Source: Pseudoalteromonas sp. 3D05
GTDB lineage: Bacteria > Pseudomonadota > Gammaproteobacteria > Enterobacterales > Alteromonadaceae
Length of the DNA: 64,000 nt
Assembly: GCF_002723455.1 (NCBI RefSeq)
Contig: NZ_PDUS01000014.1
Span: forward strand, 53,572 to 117,571
Direction: 5' to 3'
The stretch's first letter is position 1; every line of letters starts with the position of its first letter. This document shows positions 35,588 through 45,437 of this stretch, in pieces. The notes under the pieces are model-generated. The model was not told the origin of the DNA. It made no database searches and saw only the letters and a list, made by a program, of their open reading frames with translations. The translations under genes were made by a program, and so were the position numbers.

Positions 35588-38224
35588 TCAAAATTTATAG
35601 CTAACGCCAAGGTAATAACGTGAGCCAAACTCAATGGTATTTTGCGTCAGGGCAAAGTTAGTATCATACGATTGCACGACTTCGTTAGTTAAGTTGACGC
35701 CTTCGAGGCTAACATCTAGATTTTCCATCGCATGCCAAATAATTGAGGCATCTATTTGCTGGTAATCATCGTTTTTAACTGCTTGCGCTGCTCCCACACC
35801 AATCCATTCACTACGCCAGTTATAAGCTAATCGAGTACTGAAAATATCGTTCTCGAAGAACAGTGAAGCATTAAAACTGTTTTCAGAAACACCTGGCACC
35901 ATTTCTTTTGCGCCATCTGATGTTGTTGTTTCACTGTCTACATAAGTGTAGTTTGTGACCACGCCAAAGCCATTATCAAAGGTATGTTGTAGTTGCAACT
36001 CAAGACCATTTACCGACCCTTCGCCATTACTGCGCGGACGCGTAACACGGCATTGTTCATACAAATCCGGACTTGCCCCACAGCCATCAACAAATTCAAC
36101 CGCTTCAGTCGAAAAGACAACGTTGTCAATTTGTTTCGTGAAAATAGCTGCTGATGCCATAGATGCGCTTGTGAAATAGTACTCAATGCCAAGGTCAGCC
36201 TGATTCGCTTCGTATGGCTTAAGATCCGGATTCCCCCCTGTAGCACTGCCAAAATTTGCGTTAATTGCTAAACCTGGTTTTAAATCACTGTAATTTGCAC
36301 GCGACATCACTTGCGATGCTGCGGCACGTAAAATTATGTCATCCGATAAATCATACGCAAAGTTAATGCTTGGCAATAAATTATTGTAATCAACAGTCTC
36401 GTTATAAACTGCACCGTCGGCATAACCACTCGAGGTTTGCTCGGTTTCTACATAGCGCAGGCCAACATTACCGCGGTAGTTTTCACCACTAAAGTCAGCT
36501 TTAGCGTAAATGGCAATAATATCTTCATCTACCGAAAATGTATTACCTAAGTTTGCCACTTCGGTTAGTTCGCCCGCAGCATATTTACCACTGATAAAAT
36601 CCCACCATTTATCTGTATCAAGTGAGGCATATGCATCAAGCGTATGACCAGAGCTTTGCGAATGCAGGCCGCTTAGCACGCCATCACTCCAGTTTGATAA
36701 ATTACCATCTGGCACAAAACCAAGAATTTCATCCGGGTTACGATTAAAAGCAACACGAGAGAACTCACTACTATTAAATTTAACGCCTGTTTCAATCGCA
36801 GTAAAAATATCACCGTCAAGGTCAAACTTTAAATCTACTTGTGCATAGCTCACATTATGCTCTTGCACTGTGGTATCAAAATTCGCTTCTTGAGCATGTT
36901 TAAACTGTGTTGCATCGGTAGCATCAAGTGATGTTAACCACACTTGGTAAGGGCCTGTAGCATCGTAAGTAAAACCGCCATCGGTACTGCTTTGGCCGTT
37001 AGGAAATGCCGGGTCGCCGATTTTACCACCGTCATCAGAAGCAGGGATCCACCATGAAGATGCACCAAATTGCGTACCACCATCAGAGGTTGACTTACCA
37101 ACCACACCACTTAATTCAAAACCATCACCCTGGTATTTACCCGATAAGTTGAGTACATCAGCTTTCATATTTACTGCATTACGTACCACAGGGTTGTAAA
37201 TAATCGAGGCATAAGCAGGCGTGATTGTAGCTTGCTCTGTACCACCTAAAGCATTATTAGTTACATTGGTTGAGCCTGCACCGCGAGCGCCAACGGTTAG
37301 AAAGTTATGGTTTACATGGGGGTTATCAAATTCGAAACGAAAGTAATCAAGTACGAACTCGGTGTTATCTGTAGGAGCAAACTGTGCGGTTAACTGTGCA
37401 CTGGTACGTTCACGCTCCGATTTAAATGCTTGTGAGCCGATACTCCATGCGCCTACTGTCGACTCTTGTCCTGTAGCTTGATCTTCCGCAAAATATTCAT
37501 AGTAGCCACCTATCGACTCAAGTACATGACGTCCAGATGTTAATTGTTCATACGAGTAAGCAGCTAAAATACCAAACTTTTCGTTTTCATCTTTCCAACT
37601 AGCAAGAAAAGATGCACCCGGATCGGTTTCGTCATAGAGCGAGCTTTGTGCCAGCTCTGCTGATACCATAAAAGTATTGGCGTCGAGGTCCAATGGCTTA
37701 CGTGTAGTTAAATTAACCGTGCCACCAAGTGCGCCTTCTTCAATATTTGCCTCCGGCGTTTTATATACTTCGACACCCGAGACTTGCTCAGCAGATAACA
37801 ACTCCATGTTAAAAGTACGTGTTGCTGGGCCTAAGTCATACCATGAAGTACTAGCAACCGTTTGCCCATTTAGTAACACCCTTGATTGCTCTGGTGCTGT
37901 ACCACGAATAGTTACACCGTTTACTTCACCGTATTGGCGGTCAACTGTTACCCCTGAGATCCGCTGCAGCGCATCACCAATATTTTTATCTGGAAACTTA
38001 CCAATGTCTTCTGCGGTAATAGCATCGACAACGCCATCAGCAAAGCGTTTAGTATTCATAGATGCCTCAAGTGAGCGACGAATACCTCGTACTTCAATGG
38101 TTTCTATATCAGTGTCGACTTGACTTTGACCCGAGGCGAGTGCCATTGGACTTACATATAGTGCTGAGATACATATCGCCAATGTTGACAATTTGAGTGG
38201 TGCATTGTTGTTTATACTTTTCAT
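35588..38224 (-). CDS. TonB-dependent receptor, sugar (CUT) type, probably for chitooligosaccharides
   Basis: The 878-residue receptor has a signal peptide (about 1-30, ending ALASG). The plug (about 40-180) reads IETIEVRGIRRSLEASMNTKRFADGVVDAITAEDIGKFPDKNIGDALQRISGV, the signature of the large carbohydrate-uptake TonB receptors of Alteromonadales and Xanthomonadales. The barrel ends YYLGVSYKF with terminal Phe. Gene context (permease, kinase and hexosaminidase downstream on the same strand) points to GlcNAc oligomers as ligand. It is first in the cluster and divergent from an AraC regulator across 253 bp, which must hold both promoters. Confidence 0.92.
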   Translation of the reverse strand: MKSINNNAPLKLSTLAICISALYVSPMALASGQSQVDTDIETIEVRGIRRSLEASMNTKRFADGVVDAITAEDIGKFPDKNIGDALQRISGVTVDRQYGEVNGVTIRGTAPEQSRVLLNGQTVASTSWYDLGPATRTFNMELLSAEQVSGVEVYKTPEANIEEGALGGTVNLTTRKPLDLDANTFMVSAELAQSSLYDETDPGASFLASWKDENEKFGILAAYSYEQLTSGRHVLESIGGYYEYFAEDQATGQESTVGAWSIGSQAFKSERERTSAQLTAQFAPTDNTEFVLDYFRFEFDNPHVNHNFLTVGARGAGSTNVTNNALGGTEQATITPAYASIIYNPVVRNAVNMKADVLNLSGKYQGDGFELSGVVGKSTSDGGTQFGASSWWIPASDDGGKIGDPAFPNGQSSTDGGFTYDATGPYQVWLTSLDATDATQFKHAQEANFDTTVQEHNVSYAQVDLKFDLDGDIFTAIETGVKFNSSEFSRVAFNRNPDEILGFVPDGNLSNWSDGVLSGLHSQSSGHTLDAYASLDTDKWWDFISGKYAAGELTEVANLGNTFSVDEDIIAIYAKADFSGENYRGNVGLRYVETEQTSSGYADGAVYNETVDYNNLLPSINFAYDLSDDIILRAAASQVMSRANYSDLKPGLAINANFGSATGGNPDLKPYEANQADLGIEYYFTSASMASAAIFTKQIDNVVFSTEAVEFVDGCGASPDLYEQCRVTRPRSNGEGSVNGLELQLQHTFDNGFGVVTNYTYVDSETTTSDGAKEMVPGVSENSFNASLFFENDIFSTRLAYNWRSEWIGVGAAQAVKNDDYQQIDASIIWHAMENLDVSLEGVNLTNEVVQSYDTNFALTQNTIEFGSRYYLGVSYKF

Positions 38225-38477
38225 TCCTAGTCCCCTATTTATTGTTTTAATAGCGCACTTAGATTACCGCGCAAATTACGCACTAAAAGGTACAATTCTC
38301 ATCAATTATGATACTTTTCGATCGGATAATTTGCAGGGATGTTGAAAAATCACACTAAAAAGCTATAAACCAAAAGGCATAATGATAGGTTAATACTAAA
38401 TGTGAATAGTTTAGTATCACTTCTAATAGTATAAGTTGTTCAAATAGAGGCTAAGTAATAACCCAAGGAAGTAAGTT

Positions 38478-39347
38478 ATGCGGGCAATGTGTGAAAAAGT
38501 CATTCCAAACAACAACTCATCATGGCGATATTGTAAGTATACTTTAGATTACATCCCTTTTAATTGGCACTACCATCCTGAGTTTGAAATATGTTTAACT
38601 CTTAATAGCCAAGGCGTTTGCCATATCGGTGATTATATTGCGCCTTATGGTGACCTTGATTTAGTCATTTTAGGTCCTGATTTACCGCATACTTGGCAAT
38701 CATCCCCCAACTCAGATAACAGTGTTCAAATTGTACATGTGGCACAAATACCAAAAAAGTGGCTTAGCCAACATGTTACTAACCACCCTGAATTAGCTGT
38801 TTTAGAAGCACTATTGATTGCCTCGCAAAGAGGAGTAAAATTCTCAAGGCAAACAGCGGTTATTGCCAAGCAATATTTTGAAAAAATAGAGGCCAGTGAA
38901 CCTTTTGAACAATATTTAGGGTTACTTGCATTATTAAGAGAAATGAGCAAAGAACGCACAACAAGAATGTTATCGAGTTCAACATTTAGTGTGTCAACAA
39001 TTACCCATCAAGCCCATGATAAATTTGATAAAGTAATAGATTATATTTACCAACATTATACTGACGCATTAAGCGCCGAGCAGTTGGCTATTATGGCGCA
39101 TATGAGCACCAACCACTTTCATCGCTTTTTTAAAAAGCGAATGGAACGCACATTAACCGAGTTTATTAACCAATTAAGAATTGGCCATGCATGTAAAGAA
39201 TTAATCAATACTAACCGGTCAATCACTGCAATTAGCGATCAATGTGGGTTTAAAAACATTTCAAACTTTAATCGGCGTTTTTTAATGCTAAAAGACGCAA
39301 CACCGAGTGAGTACAGAAAACGACTAAGAAAAAAATCGTTAGTATGA
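38478..39347 (+). CDS. AraC-family transcriptional regulator with cupin sensor
   Basis: The 289-residue protein has an N-terminal cupin-like domain (FNWHYHPEFEICLTLNSQGVCHIGDYIAPYGDLDLVILGPDLPHTW, about 25-75). A C-terminal double helix-turn-helix of AraC type follows (about 190-285: LSAEQLAIMAHMSTNHFHRFFKKRM, ITAISDQCGFKNISNFNRRFLMLKDATPSEYRK). Such proteins normally activate sugar genes on binding an inducer. It is divergent from the chitooligosaccharide receptor and is the likely regulator of the whole cluster. AAGGAAGTAAGTT precedes the ATG. Confidence 0.92.
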   Translation: MRAMCEKVIPNNNSSWRYCKYTLDYIPFNWHYHPEFEICLTLNSQGVCHIGDYIAPYGDLDLVILGPDLPHTWQSSPNSDNSVQIVHVAQIPKKWLSQHVTNHPELAVLEALLIASQRGVKFSRQTAVIAKQYFEKIEASEPFEQYLGLLALLREMSKERTTRMLSSSTFSVSTITHQAHDKFDKVIDYIYQHYTDALSAEQLAIMAHMSTNHFHRFFKKRMERTLTEFINQLRIGHACKELINTNRSITAISDQCGFKNISNFNRRFLMLKDATPSEYRKRLRKKSLV

Positions 39348-39643
39348 CCACCAGTGAACTTTATTTACCCTGTCAACTTTATCTCAGTATTCGTTCATCT
39401 TTTGAGGTTAGACCCGTAGCTGTTAAGCATGCAGAGTCTATTGCTTATAGTTATTCCACACATATATACAATTACAAAGCACAGGTATTAAGCAGACAGT
39501 TCACGAAAGTGTATTTTAAAGAGTTGTTCAATTATGATAATTCTACAGATCTCGATAAGGGGGTGAGTACAAGCCGTGAAGATTGTGCCCTGCCTCTTAT
39601 TGACCTACGAATTTACCAGTCTGATGTAAAACTAAACCCTTAA
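39344..39643 (+). CDS. Small hypothetical protein overlapping the AraC stop
   Basis: A 99-codon frame starts at an ATG that overlaps the regulator stop as ATGA, which would allow translational coupling. Its stop lies inside a hairpin. The sequence (SELYLPCQLYLSIRSSFEVRP, ending DLRIYQSDVKLNP) matches nothing I know and has no signal peptide or membrane segment. It may be spurious. Confidence 0.25.
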   Translation: MTTSELYLPCQLYLSIRSSFEVRPVAVKHAESIAYSYSTHIYNYKAQVLSRQFTKVYFKELFNYDNSTDLDKGVSTSREDCALPLIDLRIYQSDVKLNP

Positions 39644-39653
39644 AGGGTTTAGT
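39631..39653. terminator. Hairpin between convergent AraC and ubiI transcripts
   Basis: ACTAAACCCT (39631-39640) pairs with AGGGTTTAGT (39644-39653) around a 3-base loop. It is AT-moderate and lacks a long T-run. Convergent genes flank it. Confidence 0.6.
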
Positions 39654-39684
39654 TATATAAATCAGTATATTATAGAGCGATTAG

Positions 39685-40851
39685 CTATTTCCCGATCGCT
39701 TGTTTCGCGAAAAGATGTTTTATTGGTCCTAAGTTATCAACCATACTTAACCCGAGCCCTCGAACTAATTTTTTCAACGGGTGCGTCCCTTCAAACAGTT
39801 CTTTTAAACCTTGCATCATGGCAATGTGCTTTTGTGCATCAAGCTTACGGGTGCGCTCATAATCACGCAATGTGCGCTCATCGGCAAACCCATTAGACTC
39901 ATTGCTTAACAACTCAATTAAATAAGCAGCATCTTTAAGGCCTAAGTTCATGCCTAGGCCTGCTAATGGGTGTATCGTATGGGCAGCATCACCAATCAAT
40001 ACCACTTTGCCTGTAACCCACTGCTGTGCGTAACGCATTTTAAGTGGAAATGCGACTCGCTGGCTTTGCACTTCACATAAACCGCATTGTCCATCGAGCG
40101 CAGCCATCACTGCTTTATTAAAGTCATTATCAGATAAAGTTAACAATGTGTCGCAATGTGCAGGGCTGGTTGACCATACAATAGAGTGAGTGTTGGCCTC
40201 TGGTAAAGGTAAAAAGGCCAATGGCCCAGTAGGTAAAAACACTTGGCGTGCGGTATTGTCATGTGGCTGTGCCGTTTTCACCGTGGCAACAAGCGCATTA
40301 TGATCATAGTCTTTAAACGTGATTGGTAAATTAAACTGTTTACGAATAGCTGAATTTGCGCCATCAGCTGCCACTAAAAGCTTAGCGATTATGGGTTCAC
40401 CTGATTCAAGAGTAACAAATACATCGTTATCACTTTGGTGAATTTGCTGGTACCGCGTATCAAATAATAATGTTGCTTGGCTTTGCTGTTCTAACTCATT
40501 AATTAAAGCATAACGGATAATGTCATTTTCAACGATATGGCCTAGTTGAGGTAAATCAAGCTCGTCGCTATTAAATGCGATTTTACCAAAGCTATCTTGG
40601 TCGCGAACATCCATGTGTGTATACGCTCGCGCGCGTTGAGCAACAATTTCTGGCCACACATTAAGGGATTCAAATAATGCCTGACTTGCAAGGCTAAGTG
40701 CACTTACGCGTAACCCAAAGTCTTCACCAGGAAGGGCCTGTTTAGCTGCTGCATCAACAACAACAACGCTAATATTCGCTTTAGCTAAACCCAGTGCCAG
40801 CGTCAATCCTACGCAACCACCACCCACTATGCACACTTGTGCTTGCTTCAT
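39685..40851 (-). CDS. ubiI: Ubiquinone biosynthesis flavin hydroxylase UbiI
   Basis: The 388-residue class A flavin monooxygenase introduces the C5 hydroxyl in ubiquinone synthesis. It shows the FAD-binding GGGCVGLTLALGLAKANISVVVVD, the DG motif VAADGANSAIRKQF, and the ribityl-binding GDAAHTIHPLAGLGMNLGLKDAAYL. It matches UbiI/VisC more than UbiH in LRVSALSLASQALFESLNVW, LGHIVEN and the C-terminal GTHPLKKLVRGLGL. Its ATG overlaps the ubiH stop by 4 bp (ATGA). Last gene of ygfB-pepP-ubiH-ubiI, the same order as in E. coli. Confidence 0.93.
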   Translation of the reverse strand: MKQAQVCIVGGGCVGLTLALGLAKANISVVVVDAAAKQALPGEDFGLRVSALSLASQALFESLNVWPEIVAQRARAYTHMDVRDQDSFGKIAFNSDELDLPQLGHIVENDIIRYALINELEQQSQATLLFDTRYQQIHQSDNDVFVTLESGEPIIAKLLVAADGANSAIRKQFNLPITFKDYDHNALVATVKTAQPHDNTARQVFLPTGPLAFLPLPEANTHSIVWSTSPAHCDTLLTLSDNDFNKAVMAALDGQCGLCEVQSQRVAFPLKMRYAQQWVTGKVVLIGDAAHTIHPLAGLGMNLGLKDAAYLIELLSNESNGFADERTLRDYERTRKLDAQKHIAMMQGLKELFEGTHPLKKLVRGLGLSMVDNLGPIKHLFAKQAIGK

Positions 40852-42032
40852 AGTCGTTTACCTTGTGTTACTTGTCCCATTAACTGCTTTGCTAGTGGTG
40901 TTTTTAATGATGAACATAAATCCATGGTGAATAAGCCACAACTTCGGCCAAATGCAAGAATTCGAGATTTATTTGAAAATAACCTGACCAACCCGTCTGT
41001 AAGCGTCATGACGGTATTAATATCGTGGCTGCGTTGCTTGGCATACTCACTCACAAATGCGTAACTGCCCATTGCATGCTCGCTACTGGCAAGTTCACAT
41101 AATAGCTGTACATCCCGCAGTCCTAAATTAAAGCCCTGCCCTGCTATTGGGTGAATGGCGTGTCCTGCATTGCCAATTAATACTGTACGATGGCTAAAAA
41201 GAGAATCTGCACGTCCATAAACTAGTGGGTAACTAGCACGCACGCCAACTTTAGTAAATTGCCCTGCGCGATAGCCAAAATCATTTTGCAGCGCACTAAT
41301 AAATGCATCGTCATCAAGCACCATGTGTTGCTTTATTTGCTCAGGTTCCATACACCAGACTAACGAGTAACGGTTATTACTCATCGGCAGTAATGCCATA
41401 GGTCCGTGCTCAGTGAAGCGTTCAAACGCGTGATTGTGGTGACCACCAGCCACCTCAATGTTCGCAATGATCGCACCTTGTGAATATGCTTTAGTGTTAA
41501 AGTTTATATTGGCTAACTGACGTGTTGGTGACTGTGCACCGTCTGCAATGATCACAAGTTTTGCGTTTAGCTCAGCTCCGGACTCGAGTATTAACTGTGC
41601 TGAGTCTACTTGATAATTTAAGCTTGCAACGGTATCGGGACAAAACACTTTAACTGGGGTATTCATTAATTGACTATGTAAAGAGCGCCCAAATGGATTA
41701 ACCTCAACCACATAACCTAAAGCATTTTGTGCAAATTCATTGCAATCAATATGCGTTTTTCCAAAATGGCCGCGATCTGACACACTAACTTGTTTAATTG
41801 CAGCTGCAAACGAAGCTTGTGGGTCAAATATATTGGCAGTTTGTAAAAATTGCACCGACTGCTGGGCAAGTGCAATACTGCGATCATCAAAACTAGGGTG
41901 ATAGTCACCACTGGGTTGATTGGCTTCAATAACCGCGATGGTTAAATCGGGTGCATAACTTGCAAGGCTTAACGCACAACTTGCCCCTGCTAAGCCGCCA
42001 CCGATAATTACAACATCAAACTGTTCTGCCAC
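40848..42032 (-). CDS. ubiH: 2-octaprenyl-6-methoxyphenol hydroxylase UbiH
   Basis: The 394-residue flavin monooxygenase acts at C1 of the ubiquinone ring. FAD motif GGGLAGASCALSLASY, FDDRSIALA, VSVSDRGHFGKTHID, the DG-type IADGAQSPTRQL and GNAGHAIHPIAGQGFNLGLRDVQLL are visible. The SDRGH stretch and its position directly after pepP identify it as UbiH and not UbiI or UbiF. It lies 16 bp after pepP and overlaps ubiI. Confidence 0.94.
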   Translation of the reverse strand: MAEQFDVVIIGGGLAGASCALSLASYAPDLTIAVIEANQPSGDYHPSFDDRSIALAQQSVQFLQTANIFDPQASFAAAIKQVSVSDRGHFGKTHIDCNEFAQNALGYVVEVNPFGRSLHSQLMNTPVKVFCPDTVASLNYQVDSAQLILESGAELNAKLVIIADGAQSPTRQLANINFNTKAYSQGAIIANIEVAGGHHNHAFERFTEHGPMALLPMSNNRYSLVWCMEPEQIKQHMVLDDDAFISALQNDFGYRAGQFTKVGVRASYPLVYGRADSLFSHRTVLIGNAGHAIHPIAGQGFNLGLRDVQLLCELASSEHAMGSYAFVSEYAKQRSHDINTVMTLTDGLVRLFSNKSRILAFGRSCGLFTMDLCSSLKTPLAKQLMGQVTQGKRL

Positions 42033-42048
42033 GCTTTACTCCTAGCAC

Positions 42049-43368
42049 TTAGTTAGCCTTCGGGCTCATAAACGCTTCAATTTCACTGATAGTCTTAGGT
42101 ACATTAACAGTTAAGTTTTCATAGCCATGCTCTGTAACTAACAGGTTATCTTCAATACGAATACCAATGCCTTTAAATTGCTCTGGTGCTTTAGCATCAA
42201 GGCTAATATAAAGCCCAGGTTCAATAGTCAGAACCATGCCTGGCTCAAATAAGCGCTCTTTCTCATCTTGCTTGTAATCACCCACATCGTGAACATCTAA
42301 ACCAAGCCAATGACCAAGACCATGCATATAAAATGCCTTGCACGCTTGGCTTGCCAAAAGCTCTTGTAACTCACCTTGCAGAATACCTAAATCAATTAAG
42401 CCTTGAGTAAGTACGGTCATTGCGCATTTATTTGCTTTTGAAAGGCAACCACCCGGTTTAACCTCGGTAAATGCAGCTTTTTGGGCAGCTAATACGATAT
42501 TATAAAGCTGGGCCTGAGGCTCACTGAATTGACCACTTACAGGGAACGTTCGTGTTATATCAGCGGCGTAGCCTTGTAGCTCACAACCCGAATCAATAAG
42601 CACTAAGTCACCATCGTTAATTACATCGCTGTTATCGGTGTAGTGTAAAATGTTGGCATTATCGCCACTACCAACAATAGTACCGTACGCTGGATGGCGC
42701 GCACCATTCATCGCGTAATGGTGATGTAGCTCAGCTTCAAGTTGATATTCAGTAACGCCTGGTTTAGCAAACTGCATAGCGCGAATATGACCGGCGGCAC
42801 TAATTTCACATGCACTGCGCATAATATTGATTTCAGCGTGGGATTTAAACAAACGCATTTCATGGATCAAAGCACTGATATCTTTGATCGTTGTGGGTGC
42901 TTTAAATGAACGGTTACTTCGCAGTGTGCCTAATAATGACCATACTTTGTCATCGAAGCGAGGGTAAGTGCCTTGTGCATAAAATAAAATCTGCTGGCCG
43001 TTCACCAAATTCAATAATTGTTCAGTTAGCTCACTGAGTGCACATGTTTGGTCGAATAAATATTCTGCTTTCGCTTTTTCAAAGCCAATACGGCGGCCAT
43101 GCCATATTTCTGCGAGCTTATCTTTGTTTAAACAAAACAGTGTACAGGGCGTTTCACTGCCAGGGTTAAGTACCAAAACAGCATCAGGTTCATTAAACCC
43201 TGTTAAATAGAAAAAGTCGCTATCTTGGCGAAAAGCATAGTCAGTATCTCGGCTTCGTGTGACCTCACTGGCGGCAGGAATAATCGCCACACTGTTTGGT
43301 TCCATCATCGCGAGTAAACTCTCGCGACGAGCTTTAAACTCAGCTTTATCAATACACACTGTTGGCAT
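42049..43368 (-). CDS. pepP: Xaa-Pro aminopeptidase P
   Basis: The 439-residue M24 metallopeptidase removes N-terminal residues preceding proline in the cytosol. The dinuclear Mn-binding ligands are all present: two Asp in LIDSGCELQGYAADITRTF, His in HGLGHWLGLDVHD, Glu in LTIEPGLY and Glu in GIRIEDN. The N-terminal aminopeptidase-P domain (RESLLAMMEPNSVAIIPAA, DYAFRQDSDFFYLTGF) is typical. Length equals that of E. coli PepP. It lies 20 bp after ygfB and 16 bp before ubiH. Confidence 0.96.
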   Translation of the reverse strand: MPTVCIDKAEFKARRESLLAMMEPNSVAIIPAASEVTRSRDTDYAFRQDSDFFYLTGFNEPDAVLVLNPGSETPCTLFCLNKDKLAEIWHGRRIGFEKAKAEYLFDQTCALSELTEQLLNLVNGQQILFYAQGTYPRFDDKVWSLLGTLRSNRSFKAPTTIKDISALIHEMRLFKSHAEINIMRSACEISAAGHIRAMQFAKPGVTEYQLEAELHHHYAMNGARHPAYGTIVGSGDNANILHYTDNSDVINDGDLVLIDSGCELQGYAADITRTFPVSGQFSEPQAQLYNIVLAAQKAAFTEVKPGGCLSKANKCAMTVLTQGLIDLGILQGELQELLASQACKAFYMHGLGHWLGLDVHDVGDYKQDEKERLFEPGMVLTIEPGLYISLDAKAPEQFKGIGIRIEDNLLVTEHGYENLTVNVPKTISEIEAFMSPKAN

Positions 43369-43388
43369 AGTTATCCCTGTTTTACTGT

Positions 43389-43949
43389 TTAGTGAAGTGT
43401 TTTTTTCGTGTCCGTCACTTGCTCTTTACCAAGTTCAGCAAAACATAACAATGCTGACACTCGCACGTACTCAATCACTTCGTGAAGTGCTTGAGCGTCC
43501 TCTTCTGTTTCATCAAACATAGTGTCTAGGCGAGTAATTTCACTAAAATCGCTAATAACCTCTTTAACATCAGCTGATAGCTTGCCATAGTCTTTTTGCT
43601 TTAAGCCAAAGCCCAACATAAAACCAGCAATCCACGACACTAAGCCATTTGCTTGATCAATCAGGGTTTCATCTTCACTTGGTAAAAAGAGGTCAAACTG
43701 AAACTCTTCATCGCTAAAACTATCGACGACTTGCTTATAAATAGTGGCAAAAAAGGTTTTTAGATCATTACTAAATGATTGACCATCATTGAACACGTCA
43801 CTCAATAAGGCTAGGTATTCTTTTGCCTCTATGCTCAATCCACATGCAAGTAAACCACTGATCACGCCGTGGGCTTCAGCTGGGGCAACAAATATCTCGT
43901 TTTTTTCAAGTAATAATTGGGCTTGTTGGTAATCAGGTAGTTCGCTCAT
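43389..43949 (-). CDS. ygfB: UPF0149 family protein YgfB
   Basis: The 186-residue acidic helical protein matches the YgfB/YecA-like UPF0149 family: PAEAHGVISGLLACGL near residue 24, GLVSWIAGFMLGFGL, and the C-terminal EVIEYVRVSALLCFAEL. Its function in general is unclear; in Pseudomonas YgfB has been tied to regulation of cell-wall and antibiotic-response genes. It is the first gene of ygfB-pepP-ubiH-ubiI. The ATG is preceded by GAAGAGTCCATC. Transcription diverges from the 6S RNA gene. zapA, often the divergent neighbour in enterics, is not here. Confidence 0.92.
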   Translation of the reverse strand: MSELPDYQQAQLLLEKNEIFVAPAEAHGVISGLLACGLSIEAKEYLALLSDVFNDGQSFSNDLKTFFATIYKQVVDSFSDEEFQFDLFLPSEDETLIDQANGLVSWIAGFMLGFGLKQKDYGKLSADVKEVISDFSEITRLDTMFDETEEDAQALHEVIEYVRVSALLCFAELGKEQVTDTKKTLH

Positions 43950-44140
43950 GATGGACTCTTCACTGTGTTAGTTAAGCTAATGCTACCACTCGATAAATAG
44001 CAACTCCAATAAAATGTATGATTAGGATCAAGCTACTTGTTTAACGCTAAGCTTAGTGGTCAAAATGCGAACCTAAAAGTAAATACTTGGTTACCAGTGA
44101 TGGAAAACCGTGCAAACAGTAGATTTATTTTGATTTTGGG

Positions 44141-44169
44141 TTTAAGGATTGGATTATGTCTTATATACT
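44141..44169 (+). promoter_or_regulatory. Candidate sigma-70 promoter of the 6S RNA gene
   Basis: TATACT (44164-44169) is a good -10 element a few bases before the expected RNA 5' end. TTTAAG (44141-44146) at 17-bp spacing is a weak -35. Confidence 0.5.
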
Positions 44170-44170
44170 G

Positions 44171-44362
44171 AAGTTGTTCCCTGAGGTGCTGGAGCTTGGT
44201 TAAGTCCCTGAGCCGATAAATTTTATGTTAGGGTTTCTGTTCGTCTACTATTGTGCAAGCTCGGCATGTACCGAGAAGCCTACGGTAAACCGCAGATTCC
44301 CGCCCTGAGACCTTATGGTTTCAGGACTAATACCGAGTACCGCATTCTTGGGGAACACTTTC
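44171..44362 (+). ncRNA. ssrS: 6S RNA
   Basis: The sequence carries the landmarks of gammaproteobacterial 6S RNA: TTCCCTGAGGTGCT near the 5' end, the AAGTCCCTGAGCCGATAA block, and GCTCGGCATGTACCGAGAAGCC (an E. coli-like central arm). At the 3' end CTTGGGGAACACTT closes a terminal stem with AAGTTGTTCCC. 6S RNA mimics an open promoter and sequesters sigma-70 RNA polymerase in stationary phase. Ends are estimated from the closing stem. It is divergent from ygfB, as in many relatives. fau (ygfA), usually just downstream, is not present. Confidence 0.9.
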
Positions 44363-44772
44363 TATTACTTCGTTATAAAAAACACACTACCTACAACAAA
44401 TTCAAAACAACAAAACCTCGCAACTTTTATAGTAATGTAGGTAAACACTCCGTCAATACTTAATTTCTATAACAAAAATGAGCAATACTGAGGCAGCTAT
44501 ACTTACTAAATACAATTTAAGTAGCAAAAACAACATGTTACAATATAACAAAACACTAAAGATGAATTTTTTTCACGTTTACATACAGTCCCTTTAACAA
44601 CAATAAACTGTCTCAAAAGACCTTACATTACGAAGCTCTGCTCTATTTTAATTGCACTAATAAAAATAAAACAAAACATATCAATATCTGCCCACTTTTA
44701 TACATTGCGTAAGTTAAAACCATTTGTATAATCACCGGCCAGGAAGCACCACACCATTAAAAAGGAACTATT
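44363..44772. other. Intergenic region, no gene seen
   Basis: About 410 bp of AT-rich sequence between the 6S RNA and the lipoprotein gene. A 70-codon frame that overlaps the 6S RNA and runs to 44463 is not credible. No clear terminator for the RNA is visible. AAAAAGGAACTATT before 44773 is the ribosome site of the next gene. Confidence 0.4.
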
Positions 44773-45429
44773 ATGAATGCTTATCTAAAGAAAACGATCG
44801 CCACTTTATCACTTGCTGCATCACTCGCTCTAACAGGCTGTGTATCTACAGAACTTAAGACAAATGATAAGTACGAACTACCTGTTGAATTTTCTACTTC
44901 TAACCCTGCAATGATTTTCCCTGTGTCATTACATGGCGTACCAGGAAATAAAACGGAAGTAGGCTTAGCAATTACTGCTGGCGTAGCTGGCAAATATGGC
45001 GCTTCGGTAATATCTGCACAACAACTTTATAGTACTGTTGGTAACCTATCTTGGACCTTAGGTGAAAGCATTCGCCGTGGTGCCAATAAAGGTGATTATA
45101 AAATCAATACCTATGGTCAGAAAATTGCGACTGATTTACAGTATTCTATGGATAAATTAACCAAAGCATTGAAAAGCTCTGGCGCAATTAATGACAAGAA
45201 CTTCTCTTTTGAAAATGTGATTGTTTTACACGTAGACAGCAGCGGCGGTATTCCAGTACCTGGCGTAAGACGTGTTACTGCTTTTGGTGGCATTATCAAT
45301 GTTAAAAACTTAGAAGTTGTTTCTTATATTGAAAAAGACCTTGTATTAGCAAATGATCATGATTCTATTTTGGCGCAAATGCCACTTGAAATGAATGCAA
45401 TCGTTGAAGAGCTAACTGGTAAAAATTAA
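44773..45429 (+). CDS. Putative lipoprotein of unknown function
   Basis: The 218-residue protein has a type II signal peptide with lipobox LALTGC (Cys about residue 23; the next residues Val-Ser would favour the outer membrane). The remainder is soluble, with no motif I know; GIPVPGVRRVTAFGGIINVKNLEVVSY near the C-terminus may be a small beta sheet. AAAAAGGAACTATT precedes the ATG. It is monocistronic and ends in a strong hairpin. Confidence 0.75.
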   Translation: MNAYLKKTIATLSLAASLALTGCVSTELKTNDKYELPVEFSTSNPAMIFPVSLHGVPGNKTEVGLAITAGVAGKYGASVISAQQLYSTVGNLSWTLGESIRRGANKGDYKINTYGQKIATDLQYSMDKLTKALKSSGAINDKNFSFENVIVLHVDSSGGIPVPGVRRVTAFGGIINVKNLEVVSYIEKDLVLANDHDSILAQMPLEMNAIVEELTGKN

Positions 45430-45437
45430 TGCTCAAA

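Noticed and set aside
44251..44463. 70-codon open frame on the plus strand
   Set aside because: It lies largely in the 6S RNA, lacks a ribosome site and encodes an unlikely protein.
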